The notes below the pieces were generated by a model that was not told where the DNA came from, did no database searches, and saw only the letters and a program-made list of their open reading frames with translations. A program made the position numbers and the translations under genes. Shown here one piece after another: positions 1 to 5,710 of a stretch of 5,710 nt of DNA. The DNA is taken from contig DPWT01000263.1 of assembly GCA_003527555.1 (NCBI GenBank), positions 1 to 5,710 on the forward strand, written 5' to 3'. Numbering within the stretch: position 1 is the first letter of the stretch; every line of letters begins with the position of its first letter. This DNA is from Verrucomicrobiales bacterium. GTDB lineage: Bacteria > Verrucomicrobiota > Verrucomicrobiia > Verrucomicrobiales > Akkermansiaceae.

Positions 1-114
1 GTCTAAACCATCTGTTCCGTAGTCTTTCACTGCATGTCCTTGTGCCTGTAGGTGAGTAATAATAGCGTGTTTGAGATCGACTCCACCGTGATCTGCTCCA
101 ATTGCAATATTCAT
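1..114 (-). CDS. rpiB: Ribose-5-phosphate isomerase B, N-terminal part (runs off left edge)
   Basis: Only the first 38 codons are in the window; the gene continues past position 1. The visible N-terminus reads [15 protein letters not shown] and later [11 protein letters not shown], which matches the start of RpiB/LacAB-family sugar isomerases. These open with a first beta strand, then a GxDHxG loop (here residues 6-11, with the Asp8-His9 pair that binds substrate in the family), then a helix and a GHxVxDxGT strand-turn (residues 26-34). RpiB interconverts ribose-5-phosphate and ribulose-5-phosphate in the cytosolic non-oxidative pentose phosphate pathway. The start is the ATG complementary to 112-114; no Shine-Dalgarno motif precedes it. 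It lies 39 bp downstream of tkt on the same strand with no terminator-like hairpin seen between them, so co-transcription with transketolase is likely. LacA/LacB-type isomerases share this N-terminus, but the tkt neighbour favours RpiB. Confidence 0.87.
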   Translation of the reverse strand, partial: MNIAIGADHGGVDLKHAIITHLQAQGHAVKDYGTDGLD

Positions 115-153
115 GATTTTAACTTAGGATAATTGTCTATTAGTTCAAATGAT

Positions 154-2136
154 TTAACTTAATGAATTTACGGCCGTGACCACGTCTTCAGCAGTCATTC
201 CAAGCTCTTGCATAACAGTATTACCAGGGGCAGAAATACCAAAACGATCAATCGCACAAATCTTGCCACTATCGCCCACATATTTCCACCATAAGCCAGA
301 TACGCCTGCTTCGATAGCTACACGGCGTCTACAATTCGAGGGAAGCACATCTTCTTTATATTCGGAAGCTTGACGATCAAACCGCTCCATGCAGGGCATC
401 GACACCACACGTGTTCCGGCACCTAATTGCTCGGCGGCTTCCATTGCGTGCTCGACCTCAGAACCACTCGCTAAAAGAATGGTTTCTAATTCTGCTGTTT
501 CTCGCTTCAAAATATACCCTCCTTTATACGATCCCTCTCGGCGCGTCTGCACTGGAGTCTCATCGTAGGTAGGCACCGCTTGACGAGTTAAGAATAGTGC
601 ACTCGGACCATCAGTGCGGTGCATAGAAGCCGCCCATGCACCAGCAGTTTCCTCAGGATCAGCTGGGCGAAACACATCAAGTCCTGGAATCACGCGCAGA
701 CCACTCACGGTTTCCACTGGCTGGTGAGTCGGCCCATCTTCACCGACACCAACCGAATCGTGGGTCAGAATATATGTGACCGGGAGATTGGCAAGTGCTG
801 CAAGCCGAATCGATGGCCGCAAATAATCAGCAAAAACAGCAAAAGTAGCGCATGAAGAGCGAAAGATTCCATCATAGGCAATACCATTACTGATCGCACC
901 CATGGCATGCTCACGTATCCCATACCAAATATTACGACCAGTAGGGTTTTCAGGTGTTAAGTCACCACCATCAGTAATGTAATTTTTGGTGGATCCGTAA
1001 AGGTCAGCTGACCCCGTGATAAAGTTTGGCATCGCCTTGGCTACCGCCTGAATTACATCACCACCTGAGGCGCGCGTTGCGTTTTTATAGTCAGTAGCAA
1101 ATTCCGGAATCTGATCGAGCAAGTCACTCGGCACCACCTTAGCAACGCCACTGGAAAGCTCATCAGCAAGCTCAGGATTTGCAGACGTCCATTCTTGGTA
1201 AGTATCATTCCATGCGCGAAACTGTGCTTCTTGCTGGGTTTTCCTATCAGAAAAATAACTCTTGGTTTCATCGGAAATAAAGAATTTTTCCTCTGGAAGG
1301 CCCATCGCTGCACGAGCAGTGTCAGCAAAGTTGGCACCACCTTCCCCGTGACCTTTTGCTGTTCCAGCAACCTCTGGAATCCCCTTGCCGATCGTGGTCT
1401 TCGCTATGATCACGTTGGGTTGACCGTTATCATTCGCCTTTGCTCCATCAACAGCACCAACCACAGCATCGAGATCATGCCCATCGATGGTTGATACATT
1501 CCAACCATGCGCTAGAAAAAATTTTGCCGTATCCTCACTTTGTGTGACGTCAGCCATAGCATCAAGCGTGACGTCGTTGCTGTCGTAGATTAATATCAGA
1601 TTGTCCAACTTGTTGTGGCCCGCAAACGAAATCGCTTCGCGGGCAACACCTTCCTGGAAACAACCATCTCCCATCAAGGCCACTACATGGTGATCAAAAA
1701 TCGTGTGTTCGCTGGTGTTATATTTAGCTGCCGCACGCTTTCCGCTAACTGCATAACCAACAGCATTGGCAACGCCTTGACCAAGAGGTCCTGTCGTAGC
1801 CTCTACACCAGGTGTCTCGTCAAATTCCGGATGCCCAGGCGTTATGCTATGTAGCTGACGGAAATTTTTTACCTCTTCAAGTGACACACCGTAACCCGAC
1901 ATATGTAACCAACTGTAGAGAAACATTGATCCGTGACCTGCTGAGAGCACAAAACGATCTCGGTTAAGCCATTTAGGGGCTGAGGGCTGGAAACTTAGAC
2001 TACTACCAAATAGAGCCGCCCCGACTTCAGCACAACCCAATGGCAGGCCGAGATGACCAGAGGAACAGGCTTGGACAGCGTCAATAGCGAGTCCACGGGC
2101 TTCGTTGGCAGCTTGAGAAAGAACTTCTTGATTCAT
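154..2136 (-). CDS. tkt: Transketolase
   Basis: Complete 660-residue transketolase, the usual bacterial length. It is a thiamine-diphosphate enzyme that moves two-carbon ketol units between sugar phosphates in the pentose phosphate pathway. The order is ThDP-binding domain (about 1-330), pyrimidine-binding domain (about 350-520) and C-terminal domain (about 540-660). Visible active-site elements are His27 in SGHLG, GHGS at 67-70, PGHP at 100-103, and the ThDP/metal motif starting GDG at 156-158 and closing at Asn187. Also present are His263 in KGHG, the activating Glu409 in IREHAMG, and DGPTHQP at 467-473. SGHLGLPLG replaces the common SGHPGxPMG, and I have seen this form mainly in Verrucomicrobia/Chlamydiae-type enzymes. 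The start is the ATG complementary to 2134-2136; an in-frame TGA seven codons upstream leaves no earlier start. No clear Shine-Dalgarno is present. It is divergent from hisG and followed after 39 bp by rpiB. Confidence 0.97.
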   Translation of the reverse strand: MNQEVLSQAANEARGLAIDAVQACSSGHLGLPLGCAEVGAALFGSSLSFQPSAPKWLNRDRFVLSAGHGSMFLYSWLHMSGYGVSLEEVKNFRQLHSITPGHPEFDETPGVEATTGPLGQGVANAVGYAVSGKRAAAKYNTSEHTIFDHHVVALMGDGCFQEGVAREAISFAGHNKLDNLILIYDSNDVTLDAMADVTQSEDTAKFFLAHGWNVSTIDGHDLDAVVGAVDGAKANDNGQPNVIIAKTTIGKGIPEVAGTAKGHGEGGANFADTARAAMGLPEEKFFISDETKSYFSDRKTQQEAQFRAWNDTYQEWTSANPELADELSSGVAKVVPSDLLDQIPEFATDYKNATRASGGDVIQAVAKAMPNFITGSADLYGSTKNYITDGGDLTPENPTGRNIWYGIREHAMGAISNGIAYDGIFRSSCATFAVFADYLRPSIRLAALANLPVTYILTHDSVGVGEDGPTHQPVETVSGLRVIPGLDVFRPADPEETAGAWAASMHRTDGPSALFLTRQAVPTYDETPVQTRREGSYKGGYILKRETAELETILLASGSEVEHAMEAAEQLGAGTRVVSMPCMERFDRQASEYKEDVLPSNCRRRVAIEAGVSGLWWKYVGDSGKICAIDRFGISAPGNTVMQELGMTAEDVVTAVNSLS

Positions 2137-2269
2137 GATGCGCGGAGAATCAACTCACATGACTTGTACCGCAAGCCTGAAAGGCGTCAATAATGTGTAA
2201 AAGTGAATATTTATTTCGCGTTATCATTAATTCTCAAGTTTCACGTTGATTCCTAAGCATTTGCCAACT

Positions 2270-2311
2270 ATGGAAAATGTCCACAACGCAGGCGGCGTTG
2301 TTCATACCTAA
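2270..2311 (+). other. Possible 13-codon leader ORF upstream of hisG
   Basis: An ATG at 2270 opens a 13-codon frame (MENVHNAGGVVHT) that stops at TAA 2309-2311, two bases before the hisG ATG. Two of the 13 codons are His (residues 5 and 12). The tight stop/start spacing would allow re-initiation or translational coupling into hisG. Against it, the ORF is very short, has no ribosome binding site, lacks the consecutive His run of classical his leader peptides, and could arise by chance. If transcription starts at the weak -10 noted at 2269-2274, this ATG would not be in the transcript. Confidence 0.15.
2283..2301. repeat. Inverted repeat in the hisG 5' leader
   Basis: A perfect 7-bp inverted repeat, ACAACGC / GCGTTGT, has a 5-base AGGCG spacer and ends 12 bases before the hisG ATG. 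In RNA it would form a small GC-containing hairpin just upstream of the start codon. It could be a protein operator, a translation-modulating hairpin or a chance palindrome. It has no trailing T run, so it is not an intrinsic terminator. Confidence 0.4.
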
Positions 2312-2313
2312 TC

Positions 2314-3189
2314 ATGTCACAGCAACTCAAAATAGCCCTACCCAAAGGCTCGCTCCAAGACCCAACAGTCAAATTACTAGAGCAAGCAGGTTTTAATATA
2401 CACATGTCATCACGTGGGCTCAGGCCTGATAGCGATGATCAAAGCCTTGATATTTATTTAATTAGAGCTCAAGAAATTGGGCGCTATCTATCACAAGGTT
2501 TCATTGATTGCGGTATAACCGGTCTCGATTGGGCATCAACTCATGAGGATGCACTCGTCGATCTGGCAGAACTCCCCTATTCTCGGGCAACCGTGCGACC
2601 TACGAAATGGGTTCTTGTCGTCCCCGAGGATTCCCCCATCCAAAACGTCAAGGATCTCGAAGGAAAGCGCATTGCTACAGAAGGCGTAGAAATTACCCGT
2701 AACTATTTGAAAAAGAACAATGTATCTGCTGATATAGAGTATTCTTGGGGCGCCACTGAGGTCAAGGTCCCCGATCTTGTTGATGCCATTGTTGATGTTA
2801 CAGAAACCGGTTCCTCGCTGCGTGCGAACAACCTACGTATCGTCGATACCCTTCTGACATCTTTTCCACACTTTTATGCCTCCAAAGAATCTTACCAAGA
2901 CGAGTGGAAAAAAGACAAAATGGGCCGCATGGTACTGATGCTCAAGGCAGCGCTCGAAGCCCGTGGTAAAGTTGGATTAAAAATGAATCTTCCCGAAAAA
3001 TCCTTGCAAGATGTTATCGAACTACTACCATCTCTGCGTCGTCCAACTGTATCGCAGCTCTCAGAAAAAAATTGGGTTGCAGTCGAAACTGTGATTGAGG
3101 AATCCGTGGCACGCCACATTATTCCCGATCTAAAGCAACTGGGCGCCGAGGGTATCATCGAATACCCACTCTCTAAAATTGTTCTCTAG
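2314..3189 (+). CDS. hisG: ATP phosphoribosyltransferase, long form (HisG_L)
   Basis: HisG joins ATP and PRPP to give phosphoribosyl-ATP, the first and feedback-controlled step of histidine synthesis. The 291-residue length fits the long, hexameric form, which needs no HisZ partner. The catalytic double domain begins with LKIALPKGSL (residues 5-14). The PRPP-binding signature is DAIVDVTETGSSLRANNL at 157-174, the region corresponding to the HisG family pattern. Residues about 218-291 form the ACT-like regulatory domain, aligning by eye with the E. coli HisG tail: ELLPSLRRPTVSQL at 236-249 and LKQLGAEGIIEYPLSKI at 273-289. Inhibition by histidine is therefore expected, as known for this family. 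The start is certain among ATGs, because no ATG, GTG or TTG occurs in frame between it and the upstream stop at 2254-2256. No Shine-Dalgarno is seen. No other his gene is adjacent in the window. Confidence 0.97.
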   Translation: MSQQLKIALPKGSLQDPTVKLLEQAGFNIHMSSRGLRPDSDDQSLDIYLIRAQEIGRYLSQGFIDCGITGLDWASTHEDALVDLAELPYSRATVRPTKWVLVVPEDSPIQNVKDLEGKRIATEGVEITRNYLKKNNVSADIEYSWGATEVKVPDLVDAIVDVTETGSSLRANNLRIVDTLLTSFPHFYASKESYQDEWKKDKMGRMVLMLKAALEARGKVGLKMNLPEKSLQDVIELLPSLRRPTVSQLSEKNWVAVETVIEESVARHIIPDLKQLGAEGIIEYPLSKIVL

Positions 3190-3256
3190 AAAATCTCCAG
3201 CCATTTTCAATCGAAAGGGCTAACTTCACCTAACAAATTATTAACCGACCAACACT

Positions 3257-3361
3257 ATGGGATGTCTGAAAAAGAGCCGTAAGGCAAAAATCAGTAAGCA
3301 TAAGCGTAAAAAGCGCATGAAGGCGAATCGCCACAAAAAGCGCCTTCGTTACAAGTCTTAA
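3257..3361 (+). CDS. Small basic AURKAIP1/COX24 (mS38/bS22-type) domain protein
   Basis: This 34-residue ORF is full of Lys and Arg: MGCLKKSRKAKISKHKRKKR at 1-20, then NRHKKRLRYK at 24-33. The KISKHKRKKR core is the hallmark of the AURKAIP1/COX24 C-terminal domain (the mitochondrial small-subunit protein mS38). Stand-alone short versions are annotated in several bacterial phyla, and mycobacterial bS22 is a comparable tiny ribosomal protein. By inference it is a small 30S-associated protein that threads into rRNA. It has no signal peptide or membrane segment. The ATG is the only start, since an in-frame TAA lies at 3242-3244; no Shine-Dalgarno precedes it. It sits 67 bp after hisG on the same strand and 45 bp before a strong terminator. 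It may be read through from hisG or have its own promoter. Ribosomal incorporation itself is not shown by the sequence. Confidence 0.85.
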   Translation: MGCLKKSRKAKISKHKRKKRMKANRHKKRLRYKS

Positions 3362-3406
3362 GTTATTACGACTAAAGACCTACTTGCATACTATTAATCA
3401 AATCAT

Positions 3407-3436
3407 AGGGACACGGCTCATTGCTGTGTCCCTTTT
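3407..3436 (+). terminator. Rho-independent terminator after the small basic protein gene
   Basis: An 11-bp stem runs 3407-3417 (AGGGACACGGC) against 3423-3433 (GCTGTGTCCCT), with one G-U wobble and a 5-base TCATT loop. It is followed by a short T tract (TTTT, then CCTGTTT). It lies 45 bp past the stop codon of the small basic gene, between convergent transcription units. The T tract favours action on the plus strand; the complementary strand has only a weak T-rich exit, so a role for the converging LOG-family gene is less likely. Confidence 0.85.
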
Positions 3437-3541
3437 CCTGTTTATATTGTGCTGCATGACGATCGAGTTACCATTGTCGTAATCTCTAAATCTAAGCTAT
3501 AAAATCTGGCACAATAGGGAAATTCAGGGCCAATACATTTC

Positions 3542-4642
3542 TCAACCATTAAGCACATCGATCAGTTCACGCAACCTCCCAAAATTGCGGCGGCGATGGC
3601 GGAAAATTAGCCGGTTCAGGCCAGCAAGGTCTGTCTCATCAGATTCAGCAGGAAGTGGTCCAGATTGTTTAAACCCTCCACTCTTAAGAACATCAGTAAA
3701 ATCCGTACGGAGTTTTTTCATAATGCTTTCCTTAAGTTTTTTCTGTGTTCGGATGACGAGCATATCTCCCACATAGCGATAGGAATGAAAGTTAGAGTAG
3801 AAACGCGTCACCTCTTCAACCGCCTCATCTACATCATCCGTCACCTTGTAGAGCGAAAAATCATGTTCTGAAATCAGTTTAAGGCGGCTGAGATGCTCTA
3901 CCACGAATTGCTGCCAAAACTTCCAATACTTTCCGCCCTTGGCATCAACTAATACAAGCGGGTAAATAGTTGCTTTACCTGTCTGTATTAACGTGAGTGT
4001 CTCAAATATCTCGTCCATGGTGCCAAAACCACCGGGAAATGCCGCAACTGCGTCCGACTCCTTCACGAACGACAACTTTCGAGTGAAAAAGAAGTTAAAA
4101 TCGATTAATTTATCATCACCCGAAATAAATGCATTGGCGGCGGCTTCAAAAGGCAAATTAATATTAAGCCCAAAACTATCCTCTCGACCTGCGCCTTCGT
4201 TTCCAGCCGCCATAATACCCGGCCCAGCCCCGGTAATCGTCATAAACCCTGCATCACGCATCTTGCGCGAAAACTCAACGGCTGCTTTATACTCAGGCTC
4301 CTCAGGATCGGTCCTGGCTGACCCAAACACAGAAATCTTGCGGCAATTACGGTAAGGATAAAATACCTCACTCGCTATTCGCATCTCCTTTAATGAGCGG
4401 TTCATTGTCTTGAAATCACCCTCCGTAACCGAGCCACGAGATATTCGCACTGCAGAAATCAGCATCTCGGCTAATAAGCAGTTCTCTTTTCCACCAGAAA
4501 TATCATTGGCAAGCGCAGAGATGCGGTCATCGAGTTTCTTTTCGCCCGTGGAGCCAACAAATGCACAGGATTGCGAATGAATCATCCCTCCTGTAAAATC
4601 TCTTTCTTGGGGAATGTTGGTGGGTTTGACGCGACGGCTCAT
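3542..4642 (-). CDS. LOG-family (TIGR00730-like) Rossmann-fold nucleotide phosphoribohydrolase, large form
   Basis: The central part (about 101-280) is a LOG/lysine-decarboxylase-like Rossmann domain. It shows ISVFGSAR at 103-110, the nucleotide loop GAGPGIMAAGNEGA at 138-151, TRK at 187-189 and the family signature PGGFGTMDE at 203-211. Arg188 and Glu211 correspond to the usual catalytic pair. Enzymes with this motif split nucleoside monophosphates into base plus ribose-5-phosphate; despite the old label they are not lysine decarboxylases. At 366 residues it is about twice a minimal LOG protein. It has an N-terminal extension of about 100 residues and a C-terminal part (FHSYRYVGDMLVIR at 285-298, then FGRLRELIDVLN at 354-365). 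That tail resembles the one on the larger bacterial LOG subfamily. The substrate is not predictable here. An alternative start at Met20 is preceded by AGGAGGG, but with almost no spacing, so the first ATG is kept. It lies 77 bp downstream of trpD on the same strand. Confidence 0.88.
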   Translation of the reverse strand: MSRRVKPTNIPQERDFTGGMIHSQSCAFVGSTGEKKLDDRISALANDISGGKENCLLAEMLISAVRISRGSVTEGDFKTMNRSLKEMRIASEVFYPYRNCRKISVFGSARTDPEEPEYKAAVEFSRKMRDAGFMTITGAGPGIMAAGNEGAGREDSFGLNINLPFEAAANAFISGDDKLIDFNFFFTRKLSFVKESDAVAAFPGGFGTMDEIFETLTLIQTGKATIYPLVLVDAKGGKYWKFWQQFVVEHLSRLKLISEHDFSLYKVTDDVDEAVEEVTRFYSNFHSYRYVGDMLVIRTQKKLKESIMKKLRTDFTDVLKSGGFKQSGPLPAESDETDLAGLNRLIFRHRRRNFGRLRELIDVLNG

Positions 4643-4720
4643 GATACTAATTAAAATAATGGTTCAAGTGATTAAGATGGCACAAGATTAGTTCCACGCC
4701 ACAGAAAACTTTGTAAGTTG

Positions 4721-5710
4721 CTACTTCGCCACACTCTGTAGCTTGTGCAGACGCTCTAGCGCCTTGCCTGAGTCTATGAGCTCAGCGGCAAAACGAACCC
4801 CATCGCCCATAGAATCAGTTAAACCCGCGCAAGCAAGACCTGCACCAGCATTTAATAGCACCATCTCACGCCTTGGGCCCAATTCTTTGGCACTTAAAAT
4901 ATCTGTTAGTATACGAGCATTCACCTCCGCCCCACCCCCTTCGAGATCAGCTATGGAACAACAATCAAAGCCAAAGTCTTGAGGCATCACTTCCTCATCC
5001 ACAATCGATTGATAACTGCCAGATTTACAAATACGTGTAGCTCCTAGTAGACTAACTTCATCCACAGGTGAACCGTCCGCTGTTGTGCCGTGAACCACCC
5101 AAGCGCTGTCTCTACCAAGTCGCTGAAGGATTTCAGCAAAAACAGAATCCAGCTCGGGGTCACAAACGCCCACGAGCTGACACTCTGGTCTTGCGGGGTT
5201 AAGCAATGGTCCGACCAGATTGAAAATCGTTCGAATCCCCTCCTTCGCCAGCATTCCACGCACTCCCGCAACAGCCTTGAACGCAGGATGGTATAGAGGG
5301 GCGAAAAGAAAACCAACGCCCGCCTCAGTAAGGCAATGTCGGAATACCTCTGGACTTACTTCAAGGTTGATTCCGAGTGATTCCAAAACATCGGCGCCTC
5401 CGCTTTTTGATGTGATTCCGCGATTACCGTGCTTCACCACTGTAGCTCCTCCAGCTGCGATTACAAACATGCTGGTAGTTGACACATTAAATAAATTCAA
5501 CTTATCACCACCCGTACCGCACACATCAATCGTGGGGCCATCAAATTTCATATTACCAGTGCCTGGGTCAACAGCTCGTTCAAGAAAACACTCAACGAAG
5601 CTGGCTATTTCTGCAGCTGTCTCACCTTTTGCAGTCAATGCCCTCAGAAATTGTGCTTTCTTCTCATCGGAAATCGATTCGTCTAATAGCATGGTGGCAG
5701 CTACCTCTAC
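4721..5710 (-). CDS. trpD: Anthranilate phosphoribosyltransferase, 5' end beyond right edge
   Basis: TrpD transfers the phosphoribosyl group of PRPP to anthranilate, the second committed step of tryptophan synthesis. Numbered from the first in-window Met (codon complementary to 5690-5692), the marks are the PRPP loop CGTGGD at 58-63, NVST at 69-72, KHGNR at 87-91 and SGGADVLESLG at 97-107. Further marks are IRTIFNLVGPLLNP at 153-166 and the metal-binding Asp211-Glu212 pair in SPVDEVS. The reading frame stays open upstream of that Met to the window edge (V-E-V-A-A-T), and these residues align with the first helices of the family. That makes the true start likely to lie outside the window and the 323-residue version N-terminally short. 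The stop is TAG. SGG replaces the more common SGS in the KHGNR-SGSAD segment. Other trp genes, if clustered, would lie to the right; downstream is the LOG-family gene after 77 bp. Confidence 0.96.
   Translation of the reverse strand, partial: VEVAATMLLDESISDEKKAQFLRALTAKGETAAEIASFVECFLERAVDPGTGNMKFDGPTIDVCGTGGDKLNLFNVSTTSMFVIAAGGATVVKHGNRGITSKSGGADVLESLGINLEVSPEVFRHCLTEAGVGFLFAPLYHPAFKAVAGVRGMLAKEGIRTIFNLVGPLLNPARPECQLVGVCDPELDSVFAEILQRLGRDSAWVVHGTTADGSPVDEVSLLGATRICKSGSYQSIVDEEVMPQDFGFDCCSIADLEGGGAEVNARILTDILSAKELGPRREMVLLNAGAGLACAGLTDSMGDGVRFAAELIDSGKALERLHKLQSVAK

Larger units (their letters stand above)
2137..2313. promoter_or_regulatory. Divergent tkt/hisG intergenic spacer
   Basis: This 177-bp AT-rich spacer must carry the start signals of both divergent genes. 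For tkt (minus strand) the best pair I can see is TTGAGA (complement of 2232-2237) followed after 18 bp by TAAATA. For hisG the best is TTGATT at 2246-2251 followed after 17 bp by TATGGA at 2269-2274. Both -10 boxes are poor matches to the sigma-70 consensus, so these are candidates only. No tRNA, riboswitch or T-box architecture is recognisable. Confidence 0.35.

Noticed and set aside
1053..1370. 105-codon open frame on the minus strand inside tkt
   Set aside because: It lies wholly within the transketolase gene in another frame, and its translation shows no recognisable domain.
2175..2185. Small palindrome GCCT-GAA-AGGC in the tkt leader
   Set aside because: A four-base-pair stem with a three-base loop is expected by chance in a spacer of this size.
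2892..3158. 88-codon minus-strand frame within hisG
   Set aside because: It is antisense to the conserved HisG regulatory domain, with no domain of its own.
3437..3541. Search for a terminator for the LOG-family gene in the convergent spacer
   Set aside because: Only weak 4-5 bp stems without a T tract are visible on the minus strand, so no feature is claimed.
3993..4355. 120-codon open frame on the plus strand
   Set aside because: It is antisense to the conserved Rossmann core of the LOG-family gene and has a low-complexity Ser/Pro/Ala composition typical of shadow frames.
4643..4720. Possible promoter for the LOG-family gene (TTGTGC, 18 bp, CATTAT on the minus strand)
   Set aside because: The -35 box matches only three consensus bases, and the short gap after trpD fits co-transcription equally well.
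5044..5316. 90-codon minus-strand frame within trpD
   Set aside because: It is an out-of-frame shadow of TrpD. TrpD motifs continue unbroken on both sides in the main frame, so no frameshift is implied.
5690..5692. First in-window ATG as the trpD start
   Set aside because: The frame is open to the window edge, and the residues before this Met align with the conserved TrpD N-terminal helices, so the gene is treated as partial.

Overview
This is a chromosomal housekeeping region, not a mobile or accessory one. I see no insertion sequence, phage gene, CRISPR array, tRNA or rRNA. Base composition is moderate in GC and similar across all genes. The protein types suggest a Verrucomicrobiota-like bacterium (PVC group, possibly Opitutae/Puniceicoccales). 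The clues are a transketolase with an 'SGHLGLPLG' N-terminal motif, a free-standing 34-residue AURKAIP1/COX24-type basic protein, and the large LOG-family protein. This placement is an inference from protein flavour, not a proof.

Layout. On the left, on the minus strand, are tkt (transketolase, 154-2136) and, 39 bp downstream of it, the first 38 codons of rpiB (ribose-5-phosphate isomerase B, running off the left edge). They form a probable two-gene unit of the non-oxidative pentose phosphate pathway. A 177-bp divergent spacer (2137-2313) separates tkt from plus-strand hisG (long-form ATP phosphoribosyltransferase, 2314-3189), the first step of histidine synthesis. The spacer's hisG-proximal end holds an inverted repeat and a 13-codon possible leader ORF. 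A tiny gene for a very basic 34-residue protein (3257-3361) follows hisG on the same strand, and a strong intrinsic terminator (3407-3436) closes that unit. On the right, on the minus strand, are a 366-residue LOG-family nucleotide phosphoribohydrolase-like protein (3542-4642) and, upstream of it in transcription order, trpD (anthranilate phosphoribosyltransferase). The 5' end of trpD lies beyond the right edge.

How they fit. Transketolase and RpiB supply and interconvert ribose-5-phosphate, the precursor of PRPP. HisG and TrpD both consume PRPP, and LOG-family enzymes release ribose-5-phosphate from nucleoside monophosphates. The shared ribose-phosphate theme is real biochemically, but the genes lie in at least three transcription units, so calling it a functional cluster would be an inference.

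No intergenic stretch exceeds 300 bases. None of the five visible gene starts has a convincing Shine-Dalgarno sequence. I found no clear new biological system. The items most worth a second look are the small basic ribosomal-type protein, the hisG leader, and the leader-poor translation starts.
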